The notes under the pieces are model-generated. The model saw only the letters and a list, made by a program, of their open reading frames with translations, had not been told where the DNA came from and made no database searches. Source: Bombus terrestris (taxonomy: Eukaryota > Arthropoda > Insecta > Hymenoptera > Apidae). From it: a DNA stretch of 64,000 bases. Position numbers and translations under genes: made by a program. Positions 29,927-44,610 of the stretch are shown piece by piece (within the stretch, counting starts at the first letter, position 1; each line of letters begins with the position of its first letter). The DNA lies in assembly GCF_910591885.1 (NCBI RefSeq), contig NC_063273.1:13856501-13920500 (forward strand). Reading direction: 5' to 3'.

Positions 29927-32900
29927 CCAATATAACGTTATACGTTATAACGTAATAATACATAACGTTATACGTTGTAACGTAATAATACATAACGTTA
30001 TACGATGTAACCTAAAAGTATATATCGTTTTACATCATATAGTGGTCCAATATAACGTTATTCGATGTAACGTAACAGTATGTATCGTTATACATCATAG
30101 AGTGATCCAATATAATGTTATACGTCGTAACTTAATAGATCATAACTTTATACGTTATTACGTAATAGTGTATAACGTTAAACACCATATAGTGATCCAA
30201 TATAACGTTATACGTTATAACTTAATAGTACATACCGTTATACGTTATAACGTAATACTACATAACGTTATACGTTGTAACGTAATAGTATATAACCTTA
30301 TACATCATATAGTGATCCAATATATCGTTATACGTTATAACGTAATAGTACACAACGTTGTACGTTGTAACGTAATAGTACATAACGTTATACGTTGTAA
30401 CGTAATAGTATATGATGTTATACAACATATAGTGATCCAATATAACGTTATACGTTATAACGTAATAGTACATAAACTTATACGTTGTAACGTAATAGTA
30501 TATGATGTTATACAACATATAGTGATCCAATATAACGTTATACGTTATAACGTAATAGTACATAAACTTATACGTTGTAACGTAATAATACATAACGTTA
30601 TACGTTGTAACGTAATAGTATATAACGTTTTACGTCATATAGTGGTCCAATATAACGTTATTCGATGTAACGAAATATTATGTAACGTTATACGTTGTAA
30701 CGTAATAGTATGTAACGTTATACATCATATGGTGATCCAATAAAGCGTTATAAGTTCTAACATAATAGTACATAACGTTTCAAGTTGTAACGTAATAGTA
30801 TATAACGTTACACATAATACAGTGATCCAATATAACGTTATACGTTATATCGTAATAGTACATAACGTTATACATTATAACGTTATAGTTCATAACGTTA
30901 TACGTTGTAACGTAATAGTATATAACGTTATAAATCATATAGTGATCCAATATTACGTTATACGTTTCATCGTAATAGCACGTAACGTTATAAGCTGTAA
31001 CGTAATAGTATATCACGTTATACATCATATAGTGATCCAATATAACGTTACACGTTATAACGTAATAGTACATAACGATATACGTTATTACGAAATATTT
31101 CATAACGTTATACGTTGTAACGTAATAGTATGTAACGTTATACATCATATAGTGATCCAATATAACGTTATACGTTATAACGTAATAATACATAACGTTA
31201 TACGTTGTAACGTAATAGTATATAACATTTTACGTCATATAGTGATCTAATATAACGTTATACGTTATAACGTAATAGTACATAACGTTATACGTTGTAA
31301 CGTAATAGTATGTAACGTTATACATCATATAGTGATCCAATATAATGTTATACGTTGTAACTTAATAGATCATAACTTTATACGTTATTACGTAATAGTA
31401 TATAACGTTAAACACCATATAGTGATCCAATATAACGTTATACGTTATAACTTAATAGTACACAACGTTATACCTTGTAACGTAATAATACATAACGTTA
31501 TACGTTGTAACGTAATAATACATAACGTTATACGTTGTAACGTAATAGTATGCAACGTTATACACCATATAGTGATCCAATATAACGTTATACGTTATAA
31601 CGTAATAGTACATAAAGTTATACGTTGTAACGTAATAATACATAACGTTATACGTTGTAACGTAATAGTATGTAACGTTATACATCATATGGTGATACAA
31701 TAAAACGTTATAAGTTCTAACATAATAGTACATAACGTTTCACTTTGTAACGTAATAGTATATAACGTTACACATAATATAGTGATCCAATATAACGTTA
31801 TACGTTATATCGTAATAGTACATAACGTTATACATTATAACGTAATAGTTCATAACATTATACGTTGTAACGTAATAGTATATAACGTTATAAATCATAT
31901 AGTGATCCAATATTACTTTATACGTTTCATCGTAATAGTACGTAACGTTATACGTTGTAACGTAATAGTATATAACATTATACATCATATAGTGATCCAA
32001 TATAACGTTACACGTTAATATGTAATAGTACATAGCGATATGCATCATATAGTGATCCAGTATAACGTTATACGTTATAACGTAATAGTACATAACGATA
32101 TACGTTATTACGAAATAGTTCATAACGTTATACGTTGTAACGTAATAGTATATGACGTTATACAACATATAGTGATCCAATATAACGTTATACGTTATAA
32201 CGTAATCGTACATAACGTTATACGTTGTAACGTAATAGTATGTAACGTTATACATCATATAGTGATCCAATATAACGTTATACGTTATAACTTAATTGTA
32301 CACAACGTTATACGTTGTAACGTAATAGTACATAACGTTTTACGTCATATAGTTATCTAATATATCGTTATACGTTATAACGTAATAGTACATAACGATA
32401 TACATCATATAGTGATCCATATAACGTTATACGTTATAACGTAATAGCACATACCGTTATACGTTCTTACGAAATAGTTCATAACGTTATGCGTTGTAAC
32501 GTAATAGTATATGACGTTATACAACATATAGTGATCCAATATAACGTTATACGTTATAACGTAATAATACATAACGTTATACGTTGTAACGTAATAATAC
32601 ATAACGTTATACGATGTAACCTAAAAGTATATATCGTTTTACGTCATATAGTGGTCCAATATAACGTTATTCGATGTAACGTAACAGTATGTATCGTTAT
32701 ACATCATAGAGTGATCCAATATAATGTTATACGTCGTAACTTAATAGATCATAACTTTATACGTTATTACGTAATAGTGTATAACGTTAAACACCATATA
32801 GTGATCCAATATAACGTTATACGATGTAACGTAATAGTACATAACGTTATACGTTGTAACGTAATAATACATAACGTTATACGTTGTAACGTAATAGTAT

Positions 32901-34245
32901 ATAACGTTTTACGTCATATAGTGATCTAATATAACGTTATACGTTATAACGTAATAGTACATAACGTTATACGTTGTAACGTAATAGTATGTAACGTTAA
33001 ACATCATATAGTCATCCAATATAATGTCATACGTTCTAACATAATAGTACATAACGTTTCACGTTGTAACGTAATATTATATAACGTTACACATCATATA
33101 GTGATCCAATATAACGTTATACGTTATAACGTAATAATGCATAACGTTATACGTTGTAACGTAATAGTATATAACGTTTTACGTCATATAGTGGTCCAAT
33201 ATAACGTTATTCGATGTAAGGTAATAGTATGTAACGTTATACATCATATAGTGATCCAATATAATGTTATACGTTGTAACATAATAGATCATAACTTTAT
33301 ACGTTATTACGTAATAGTACATAACGTTAAACACCATATAGTGATCCAATATAACGTTATACGATGTAACGTAATAGTACATAACGTTATACGTTGTAAC
33401 GTAATAATACATAACGTTATACGTTGTAACGTAATAGTATATAACGTTTTTCGTCATATAGTGATCTAGTATAACGTTATACGTTATAACGTAATAGTAC
33501 ATAACGTTATACGTTGTAACGTAATAGTATGTAACGTTATACATAATATAGTGATCCAATATAACGTTATACGTTATATCGTAATAGTACATAACGTTAT
33601 ACATTATAACGTAATAGTTCATAACATTATACGTTGTAACGTAATAGTATATAACGTTTTACGTCATATAGTGATCTAATATAACGTTATACGTTATAAC
33701 GTAATAGTACATAACGTTATACGTTGTAACGCAATAGTATATAACGTTATACATCATATAGTGATCCAATATAACGTTACACGTTATAACTTAATAGTAC
33801 ACAACGTTATACGTTGTAACGTAATAGTACATAACGTTATACGTTGTAACGTAATAATACATAACGTTACACGTTGTAACGTAATAGTATATAACGTTTT
33901 ACGTCATATAGTGGTCCAATATAACGTTATACGTTATATCGTAATAGTACATAACGTTATACATTATAACGTAATAGTTCATAACATTATACGTTGTAAC
34001 GTAATAGTATATAACGTTATAAATCATATAGTGATCCAATATTACTTTATACGTTTCATCGTAATAGTACGTAACGTTATACGTTGTAACGTAATAGTAT
34101 ATAACATTATACATCATATAGTGATCCAATATAACGTTACACGTTATAACGTAATAGCACATACCGTTATACGTTCTTACGAAATAGTTCATAACGTTAT
34201 GCGTTGTAACGTAATAGTATATGACGTTATACAACATATAGTGAT
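29927..34245 (+). repeat. Higher-order repeat gamma, copy 2
   Basis: Second gamma copy. Its start (from 29,880) matches 25,651 onward at 4,229, and after a 90-bp local duplication (30,391-30,570) the offset becomes 4,319. The match to copy 1 ends at about 34,245, where copy 1 has CCAATATAACG followed by AATAATAC and this stretch changes to CCAGTATAACG with an AACGATAT cassette. Confidence 0.85.
30391..30570 (+). repeat. Perfect 90-bp tandem duplication inside gamma
   Basis: Bases 30,391-30,480 are repeated exactly at 30,481-30,570, giving two identical three-monomer cassettes marked by TATATGATGTTATACAACAT and CATAAACTTATACG. The other gamma copies have this cassette once (near 26,190, 35,200 and 52,660). 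It is a one-cassette slip. Confidence 0.93.
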
Positions 34246-36216
34246 CCAGTATAACGTTATACGTTATAACGTAATAGTACATAACGATATACGTTATTAC
34301 GAAATAGTTCATAACGTTATACGTTGTAACGTAATAGTATATGACGTTATACAACATATAGTGATCCAATATAACGTTATACGTTATAACGTAATCGTAC
34401 ATAACGTTATACGTTGTAACGTAATAGTATGTAACGTTATACATCATATAGTGATCCAATATAACGTTATACGTTATAACTTAATTGTACACAACGTTAT
34501 ACGTTGTAACGTAATAGTACATAACGTTTTACGTCATATAGTTATCTAATATATCGTTATACGTTATAACGTAATAGTACATAACGATATACATCATATA
34601 GTGATCCATATAACGTTATACGTTATAACGTAATAGCACATACCGTTATACGTTCTTACGAAATAGTTCATAACGTTATGCGTTGTAACGTAATAGTATA
34701 TGACGTTATACAACATATAGTGATCCAATATAACGTTATACGTTATAACGTAATAATACATAACGTTATACGTTGTAACGTAATAATACATAACGTTATA
34801 CGATGTAACCTAAAAGTATATATCGTTTTACATCATATAGTGGTCCAATATAACGTTATTCGATGTAACGTAACAGTATGTATCGTTATACATCATAGAG
34901 TGATCCAATATAATGTTATACGTCGTAACTTAATAGATCATAACTTTATACGTTATTACGTAATAGTGTATAACGTTAAACACCATATAGTGATCCAATA
35001 TAACGTTATACGTTATAACTTAATAGTACATACCGTTATACGTTATAACGTAATACTACATAACGTTATACGTTGTAACGTAATAGTATATAACCTTATA
35101 CATCATATAGTGATCCAATATATCGTTATACGTTATAACGTAATAGTACACAACGTTGTACGTTGTAACGTAATAGTACATAACGTTATACGTTGTAACG
35201 TAATAGTATATGATGTTATACAACATATAGTGATCCAATATAACGTTATACGTTATAACGTAATAGTACGTAAACTTATACGTTGTAACGTAATAATACA
35301 TAACGTTATACGTTGTAACGTAATAGTATATAACGTTTTACGTCATATAGTGGTCCAATATAACGTTATTCGATGTAACGAAATATTATGTAACGTTATA
35401 CGTTGTAACGTAATAGTATGTAACGTTATACATCATATGGTGATCCAATAAAGCGTTATAAGTTCTAACATAATAGTACATAACGTTTCAAGTTGTAACG
35501 TAATAGTATATAACGTTACACATAATACAGTGATCCAATATAACGTTATACGTTATATCGTAATAGTACATAACGTTATACATTATAACGTTATAGTTCA
35601 TAACGTTATACGTTGTAACGTAATAGTATATAACGTTATAAATCATATAGTGATCCAATATTACGTTATACGTTTCATCGTAATAGCACGTAACGTTATA
35701 AGCTGTAACGTAATAGTATATCACGTTATACATCATATAGTGATCCAATATAACGTTACACGTTATAACGTAATAGTACATAACGATATACGTTATTACG
35801 AAATATTTCATAACGTTATACGTTGTAACGTAATAGTATGTAACGTTATACATCATATAGTGATCCAATATAACGTTATACGTTATAACGTAATAATACA
35901 TAACGTTATACGTTGTAACGTAATAGTATATAACATTTTACGTCATATAGTGATCTAATATAACGTTATACGTTATAACGTAATAGTACATAACGTTATA
36001 CGTTGTAACGTAATAGTATGTAACGTTATACATCATATAGTGATCCAATATAATGTTATACGTTGTAACTTAATAGATCATAACTTTATACGTTATTACG
36101 TAATAGTATATAACGTTAAACACCATATAGTGATCCAATATAACGTTATACGTTATAACTTAATAGTACACAACGTTATACCTTGTAACGTAATAATACA
36201 TAACGTTATACGTTGT
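34246..36216 (+). repeat. Higher-order repeat gamma, copy 3 (truncated)
   Basis: Follows 25,219-27,189 at an offset of 9,027 and gamma copy 2 (30,743 to 35,451) at 4,708 (157 monomers minus 2). The match ends near 36,216, where gamma has GTTGTAACGTAATAATAC and this stretch has GTTGTAAGGTAATAG and enters delta-type cassettes with a hairpin block. One small private change is CGTAAACTT for CATAAACTT near 35,271. Confidence 0.83.
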
Positions 36217-36899
36217 AAGGTAATAGTATATAACGTTTTACGTCATATAGTGATCCAATATAACGTTATTCGGTGTAACGTAATAGTAGATAACGTTATA
36301 CATCACATAGTGATCTAATTTAACGTTATACGTTATAACGCAATAGTATATAACGCTACACTTTATTATGTAGCACTACATAACATTATGCGTTATTACG
36401 AAATTGTCAAAAACGTTATAAGATGTAACGTAATATTATATAACGTTATACATCATATAGTGATCCAATATAACGTTATACGTTGTAACGTAATAGTATA
36501 TAACCTTATACATCATATAGTGAACCAATATATCGTTATACGTTATAACGTAATAGTACATAACGTTATAATTTGTAACGTAATAATACATAACGTTATA
36601 CGTTGTAAGGTAATAGTATATAACGTTTTACGTCATATAGTGATCTAATATAACGTTATTCGATGTAACGTAATAGTACATAAAGTTATACGTTGTAACG
36701 TAATAATACATAACGTTATACGTCGAAACGTAATAGTATATAACGTTTTACGTCATATAGTGGTCCAATATAACGTTATTCGAATGTAACGTAATAGTAT
36801 GTAACGTTTTACGTTGTAACGTAATAGTATGTAACGTTATACATCATATGGTGATCCAATAAAACGTTATACGTTATAACGCAATAGTACATAACGTTA
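36217..36899 (+). repeat. Gamma-delta transition
   Basis: No gene. About 36,217-36,850 matches 42,670-43,300 at an offset of 6,450, including a hairpin block and the 1-base insertion TTCGAATG near 36,783. Near 36,865 it skips cassettes present at 43,310-43,400. It is therefore a delta fragment with an internal deletion. Confidence 0.72.
36338..36427 (+). repeat. Diverged hairpin block 4 of 10
   Basis: Same block; inverted repeat at 36,355-36,374. It has a private change, TATAAGATGTAACG for TATACGATGTAACG near 36,421. It lies in the gamma-delta transition. Confidence 0.85.
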
Positions 36900-38827
36900 T
36901 ACATTATAACGTAATAGTTCATAACGTTATACGTTGTAACGTAATAATACATAACGTTATACGTTGTAACGTAATAGTATATAACGTTTTACGTCATACA
37001 GTGGTCCAATATAACGTTATTCGATGTAACCTAATAGTATGTAACGTTTTACGTTGTAACGTAATAGTATGTAACGTTATACATCATATGGTGATCCAAT
37101 AAAACGTTATAAGTTCTAACATAATAGTACATAACGTTTCACGTTGTAACGTAATAGTATATAACGTTACACATAATATAGTGATCCAATATAACGTTAT
37201 ACGTTATATCGTAATAGTACATAACGTTATACATTATAACGTAATAGTTCATAACATTATACGTTGTAACGTAATAGTATATAACGTTATAAATCATATA
37301 GTGATCCAATATTACGTTATACGTTTCATCGTAATAGTACGTAACGTTATACGTTGTAATGTAATAGTATATAACGTTATACATCATATAGTGATCCAAT
37401 ATAACGTTACACGTTAATATGTAATAGTACATAACGATATGCATCATATAGTGATCCAGAATAACGTTATACGTTATAACGTAATAGTACATAACGATAT
37501 ACGTTATTACGATATAGTTCATAACGTTATACGTTGTAACGTAATAGTATATGACGTTATACAACATATAGTGATCCAATATAACGTTATACGTTATAAC
37601 GTAATCGTACATAACGTTTTACGTTGAAACGTAATAGTATGTAACGTTATACATCATATAGTGATCCAATATAACGTTATACGTTATAACTTAATTGTAC
37701 ACAACGTTATACGTTGTAACGTAATAGTACATAACGTTTTACGTCATATAGTTATCTAATATATCGTTATACGTTATAACGTAATAGTACATAACGATAT
37801 ACATCATATAGTGATCCACATAACGTTATACGTTATAACGTAATAGCACATACCGTTATACGTTCTTAAGAAATAGTTCATAACGTTATGCGTTGTAACG
37901 TAATAGTATATGACGTTATACAACATATAGTGATCCAATATAACGTTATACGTTATAACGTAATAGTACATAAAGTTATACGTTGTAACGTAATAATACA
38001 TAACGTTATACGTTGTAACGTAATAGTATATAACGTTTTACGTCATATAGTGGTCCAATATAACGTTATTCGGTGTAACGTAATAGTATGTAACGTTTTA
38101 CGTTGTAAGGTAATAGTATGTAACGTTATACATCATATGGTGATCCAATAAAGCGTTATAAGTTCTAACATAATAGTACATAACGTTTCAAGTTGTAACG
38201 TAATAGTATATAACGCTACACATAATACAGTGATCCAATATAACGTTATACGTTATATCGTAATAGTACATAACGTTATACATTATAACGTAATACTTCA
38301 TAACGTTATACGTTGTAACGTAATAGTATATAACGTTATAAATCATATAGTGATCCAATATTACGTTATACGTTTCATCGTAATAGTACGTAACGTTATA
38401 CGATTTAACGTAACAGTAAATAACGTTATACACCTTATAGTGATCCAGTATAACGTTATACGTTATAACGTAATTGCACATAACGTTGTATGTTGTAATG
38501 TAATAGTATGTAACGTTATACACCATATAGTGATCCAATATAACGTTATACGTTATAACTTAATAGTACATAACGTTATACGTTGTAACGCAATAGTATA
38601 TAACGTTATACATCATATAGTGATCCAATATAACGTTACACGTTATAACTTAATAGTACACAACGTTATACGTTGTAACGTAATAGTACATAACGTTATA
38701 CGTTGTAACTTAATAACACATAACGTTATACGTTGTAGCGTAATAGTATATAACGTTTCACGTCATATAGTAATCCAATATAACGTTATTCGATGTAACG
38801 TAATAGTATATGACGTTATACAACATA

Positions 38828-38857
38828 TAGTGATCCAATATAACGTTATACGTTATA
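38828..38857 (+). repeat. Exemplar A monomer (cassette opener)
   Basis: A clean example of class A. It opens with TAGTGATCCA, continues ATATAACGTT, and ends ATACGTTATA. It follows a C-type end (CATATAG junction) and starts every cassette. It carries GATC, the pentamer CCAAT followed by TATAA, and two CpGs. Common variants have CTA for CCA (TGATCTA), GGTCC for GATCC, AGATCC, or CCAGTATA. Most single-base register slips in the array fall in its CCAAT segment. Confidence 0.9.
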
Positions 38858-38887
38858 ACGTAATAGTACATAACGTTATACGTTGTA
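38858..38887 (+). repeat. Exemplar B monomer (cassette interior)
   Basis: A clean example of class B: opens ACGTAATAGT, then ACATAACGTT, and ends ATACGTTGTA. It has three ACGT motifs, starting at monomer positions 1, 16 and 23, hence three CpGs in 30 bp. It occurs zero to three times per cassette between A and C, and so sets cassette length. Its first eight bases (ACGTAATA) and bases 16-23 (ACGTTATA) match at seven of eight positions, which suggests an ancestral 15-bp unit. Confidence 0.9.
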
Positions 38888-38917
38888 ACGTAATAGTATG
38901 TAACGTTATACATCATA
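38888..38917 (+). repeat. Exemplar C monomer (cassette closer)
   Basis: A clean example of class C: opens ACGTAATAGT, then ATGTAACGTT (ATATAACGTT elsewhere), and ends ATACATCATA. Other C forms end TTACGTCATA, ATACAACATA, ATAAATCATA or ATACACCATA. The C end plus the next A gives the recognisable boundary CATATAGTGATCC that delimits cassettes throughout the array. Confidence 0.9.
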
Positions 38918-39187
38918 TAGTGATCCAATATAATGTTATACGTTGTAACTTAATAGATCATAACTTTATACGTTATTACGTAATAGTATATAACGTTAAA
39001 TACCATATAGTGATCCAATATAACGTTATACGTTATAACTTAATAGTACACAACGTTATACCTTGTAACGTAATAGTATATAACTTTTTACGTCATATAG
39101 TGATCCAATATAACGTTATTCGGTGTAACGTAATAGTAGATAACGTTATACATCACATAGTGATCTAATTTAACGTTATACGTTATA

Positions 39188-39277
39188 ACGCAATAGTATA
39201 TAACGCTACACTTTATTATGTAGCACTACATAACATTATGCGTTATTACGAAATTGTCAAAAACGTTATACGATGTA
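39188..39277 (+). repeat. Diverged hairpin block 5 of 10
   Basis: Same block in delta copy 1; inverted repeat at 39,205-39,224. Counterpart of the block at 46,565. Confidence 0.85.
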
Positions 39278-41106
39278 ACGTAATATTATATAACGTTATA
39301 CATCATATAGTGATCCAATATTACGTTATACGTTTCATCGTAATAGTACGTAACGTTATACGATTTAACGTAACAGTAAATAACGTTATACACCATATAG
39401 TGATCCAGTATAACGTTATACGTTATAACGTAATTGCACATAACGTTGTACGTTGTAATGTAATAGTATGTAACGTTATACACCATATAGTGATCCAATA
39501 TAACGTTATACGTTATAACTTAATTGTACACAACGTTATACCTTGTAACGTAATAGTACATGACGTTTTACGTCATATAGTGATCCAATATATCGTTATA
39601 CGTTATAACGTAATAGTACATAACGATATACATCATATAGTGATCAATATAACGTTATACGTTATAACGTAATAGTACATACCGTTATACGTTATTACGA
39701 AATAGTTCATAACGTTATACGTTGTAACGTAATAGTATATGACGTTATACAACATATAGTGATCCAATATAACGATATACGTTATAACGTAATAGTACAT
39801 AAAGTTATACGTTGTAACGTAATAATACATAACGTTATACGTTGTAACGTAATAGTATATAACGTTTTACGTCATATAGAGGTCCAATATAACGTTATTC
39901 GATGTAAGGTAATAGTATGTAACGTTATACATCATATAGTGATCCAATATAATATTATACGTAATAACGTAATAGTACATAACGTTATACGCTGTAACGT
40001 AATAGTACATAACGTAATACGTTGTAACGTTAAAATACGTAACGTTATACGTTGTCACGTAATAGTACATAACCTTATACATCATATAGTGAACCGATAT
40101 ATCGTTATACGTTATAACGTAATAGTACACAACGTTATATGTTGTATCGTAATAATACATAACGTTATACGTTGTAACGTAATAGTATGTAACGTTATAC
40201 ATCATATAGTGATCCAATATAACGTTATACTTTCTAACATAATAGTACATAACGTTTCACGTTGTAACGTAATAGTATATAACGTTTTACGTCATATAGT
40301 GATCTAATATAACGTTATACGTTATAACGTAATAGTACATAACGTTATACGTTGTAACGTAATAGTATGTAACGTTACACATCATATAGTGATCCAATAT
40401 AACGTTATACGATGTAAGGTAATAGTATGTAACGTTATACATCATATAGTGATCCAATATAACGATATACGTTATAACGTAATAGTACATAAAGTTATAC
40501 GTTGTAACGCAATAGTATATAACGTTATACATCATATAGTTATCCAATATAACGTTACACGTTATAACTTAATAGTACACAACGTTATACGTTGTAACGT
40601 AATAGTACATAACGTTATACGTTGTAACTTAATAATACATAACGTTATACGTTGTAGCGTAATAGTATATAATGTTTCACGTCATATAGTAATCCAATAT
40701 AACGTTATTCGATGTAACGTAATAGTATATGACGTTATACAACATATAGTGATCCAATATAACGTTATACGTTATAACGTAATAGTACAGAACGTTATAC
40801 GTTGTAACGTAATAGTATGTAACGTTATACATCATATAGTGATCCAATATAATGTTATACGTTGTAACTTAATAGATCATAACTTTATACGTTATTACGT
40901 AATAGTATATAACGTTAAACACCATATAGTGATCCAATATAACGTTATACGTTATAACTTAATAGTACACAACGTTATACCTTGTAACGTAATAGTATAT
41001 AACTTTTTACGTCATATAGTGATCCAATATAACGTTATTCGGTGTAACGTAATAGTAGATAACGTTATACATCACATAGTGATCTAATTTAACGTTATAC
41101 GTTATA

Positions 41107-41196
41107 ACGCAATAGTATATAACGCTACACTTTATTATGTAGCACTACATAACATTATGCGTTATTACGAAATTGTCAAAAACGTTATACGATGTA
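41107..41196 (+). repeat. Diverged hairpin block 6 of 10
   Basis: Same block in delta copy 1; inverted repeat at 41,124-41,143. Counterpart of the block at 48,274. Confidence 0.85.
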
Positions 41197-42787
41197 ACGT
41201 AATATTATATAACGTTATACATCATATAGTGATCCAATATAACGTTATACGTTGTAACGTAATAGTATATAACCTTATACATCATATAGTGAACCAATAT
41301 ATCGTTATACGTTATAACGTAATAGTACATAACGTTATAATTTGTAACGTAATAATACATAACGTTATACGTTGTAAGGTAATAGTATATAACGTTTTAC
41401 GTCATATAGTGATCCAATATAACGTTATTCGATGTAACGTAATAGTACATAAAGTTATACGTTGTAACGTAATAATACATAACGTTATACGTCGAAACGT
41501 AATAGTATATAACGTTTTACGTCATATAGTGGTCCAATATAACGTTATTCGAATGTAACGTAATAGTATGTAACGTTTTACGTTGTAACGCAATAGTATG
41601 TAACGTTATACATCATATGGTGATCCAATAAAACGTTATAAGTTCTAACATAATAGTACATAACGTTTTACGTTGTAACGTAATAGTATATAACGTTACA
41701 CATCATATAGTGATCCAATATTACGTAATACGTTTCATCGTAATAGTACGTAACGTTATACGTTGTAATGTAATAGTATATAACGTTATACATCATATAG
41801 TGATCCAATATAACGTTACACGTTAATATGTAATAGTACATAACGATATGCATCATATAGTGATCCAGAATAACGTTATACGTTATAACGTAATAGTACA
41901 TAACGATATACGTTATTACGAAATAGTTCATAACGTTATACGTTGTAACGTAATAGTATATGACGTTATACAACATATAGTGATCCAATATAACGTTATA
42001 CGTTATAACGTAATCGTACATAACGTTTTACGTTGAAACGTAATAGTATGTAACGTTATACACCATATAGTGATCCAGTATAACGTTATACGTTATAACG
42101 TAATTGCACATAACGTTGTACGTTGTAATGTAATAGTATGTAACGTTATACACCATATAGTGATCCAATATAACGTTATACGTTATAACTTAATAGTACA
42201 TAACGTTATACGTTGTAACGCAATAGTATATAACGTTATACATCATATAGTGATCCAATATAACGTTACACGTTATAACTTAATAGTACACAACGTTATA
42301 CGTTGTAACGTAATAGTACATAACGTTATACGTTGTAACTTAATAATACATAACGTTATACGTTGTAGCGTAATAGTATATAACGTTTCACGTCATATAG
42401 TAATCCAATATAACGTTATTCGATGTAACGTAATAGTATATGACGTTATACAACATATAGTGATCCAATATAACGTTATACGTTATAACGTAATAGTACA
42501 TAACGTTATACGTTGTAACGTAATAGTATGTAACGTTATACATCATATAGTGATCCAATATAACGTTATTCGATGTAACGTAATAGTATATGACGTTATA
42601 CAACATATAGTGATCCAATATAACGTTATACGTTATAACTTAATAGTACACAACGTTATACCTTGTAACGTAATAGTATATAACTTTTTACGTCATATAG
42701 TGATCCAATATAACGTTATTCGGTGTAACGTAATAGTAGATAACGTTATACATCACATAGTGATCTAATTTAACGTTATACGTTATA

Positions 42788-42877
42788 ACGCAATAGTATA
42801 TAACGCTACACTTTATTATGTATCACTACATAACATTATGCGTTATTACGAAATTGTCAAAAACGTTATACGATGTA
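42788..42877 (+). repeat. Diverged hairpin block 7 of 10, stem mismatch
   Basis: Same block, but the right arm reads TGTATC instead of TGTAGC (42,819-42,824), which breaks one stem pair. The change is shared only with its delta counterpart at 50,255. Confidence 0.85.
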
Positions 42878-44610
42878 ACGTAATATTATATAACGTTATA
42901 CATCATATAGTGATCCAATATAACGTTATACGTTGTAACGTAATAGTATATAACCTTATACATCATATAGTGAACCAATATATCGTTATACGTTATAACG
43001 TAATAGTACATAACGTTATAATTTGTAACGTAATAATACATAACGTTATACGTTGTAAGGTAATAGTATATAACGTTTTACGTCATATAGTGATCCAATA
43101 TAACGTTATTCGATGTAACGTAATAGTACATAACGTTATACGTTGTAACGTAATAATACATAACGTTATACGTCGAAACGTAATAGTATATAACGTTTTA
43201 CGTCATATAGTGGTCCAATATAACGTTATTCGAATGTAACGTAATAGTATGTAACGTTTTACGTTGTAACGTAATAGTATGTAACGTTATATCATATGGT
43301 GATCCAATAAAACGTTATAAGTTCTAACATAATAGTACATAACGTTTTACGTTGTAACGTAATAGTATATAACGTTACACATCATATAGTGATCCAATAT
43401 AACGTTATACGTTATAGCGCAATAGTACATAACGTTATACATTATAACGTAATAGTTCATAACGTTATACGTTGTAACGTAATAATACATAACGTTACAC
43501 GTTGTAACGTAATAGTATATAACGTTTTACATCATATAGTGGTCCAATATAACGTTATACGTTATAACTTAATTGTACACAAAGTTATACGTTGTAACGT
43601 AATAGTACATAACGTTTTACGTCATACAGTGATCCAATATATCGTTATACGTTATAACGTAATAGTACATAACGATATACATCATATAGTGATCCAGTAT
43701 AACGTTATACGTTATAACGTAATTGCACATAACGTTGTACGTTGTAATGTAATAGTATGTAACGTTATACACCATATAGTGATCCAATATAACGTTATAC
43801 GTTATAACTTAATTGTACACAAAGTTATACGTTGTAACGTAATAGAACATAACGTTTTACGTCATACAGTGATCCAATATATCGTTATACGTTATAACGT
43901 AATAGTACATAACGATATACATCATATAGTGATCAATATAACGTTATACGTTATAACGTAATAGTACATACCGTTATACGTTATTACGAAATAGTTCATA
44001 ACGTTATACGTTGTAACGTAATAGTATATGACGTTATACAACATATAGTGATCCAATATAACGATATACGTTATAACGTAATAGTACATAAAGTTATACG
44101 TTGTAACGTAATAATACATAACGTTATACGTTGTAACGTAATAGTATATAACGTTTTACGTCATATAGTGGTCCAATATAACGTTATTCGATGTAACCTA
44201 ATAGTATGTAACGTTTTACGTTGTAACGTAATAGTATCTAACGTTATACATCATATGGTGATCCAATAAAACGTTATAAGTTCTAACATAATAGTACATA
44301 ACGTTTCATGTTGTAACGTAATAGTATATAACGTAACACATAATATAGTGATCCAATATAACGTTATACGTTATATCGTAATAGTACATAACGTTATACA
44401 TTATAACGTAATAGTTCATAACATTATACGCTGTAACGTAATAGTATATAACGTTATAAATCATATAGTGATCCAATATTACGTTATACGTTTCATCGTA
44501 ATAGTACGTAACGTTATACGTTGTAATGTAATAGTATATAACGTTATACATCATATAGTGATCCAATATAACGTTACACGTTAATATGTAATAGTACATA
44601 ACGATATGCA

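Larger units (their letters stand above)
36900..44120 (+). repeat. Higher-order repeat delta, copy 1
   Basis: Agrees with about 44,120-51,560. The offset is 7,167 up to about 37,620, then 7,377 (246 monomers minus 3) to about 40,580, then 7,167 after a 210-bp loss in copy 2, then 7,467 after the 300-bp gain in copy 2. Hairpin blocks lie at 39,188, 41,107 and 42,788. Register slips near 37,817, 39,645, 41,552, 43,233, 43,290 and 43,935 all have counterparts in copy 2. Confidence 0.85.
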
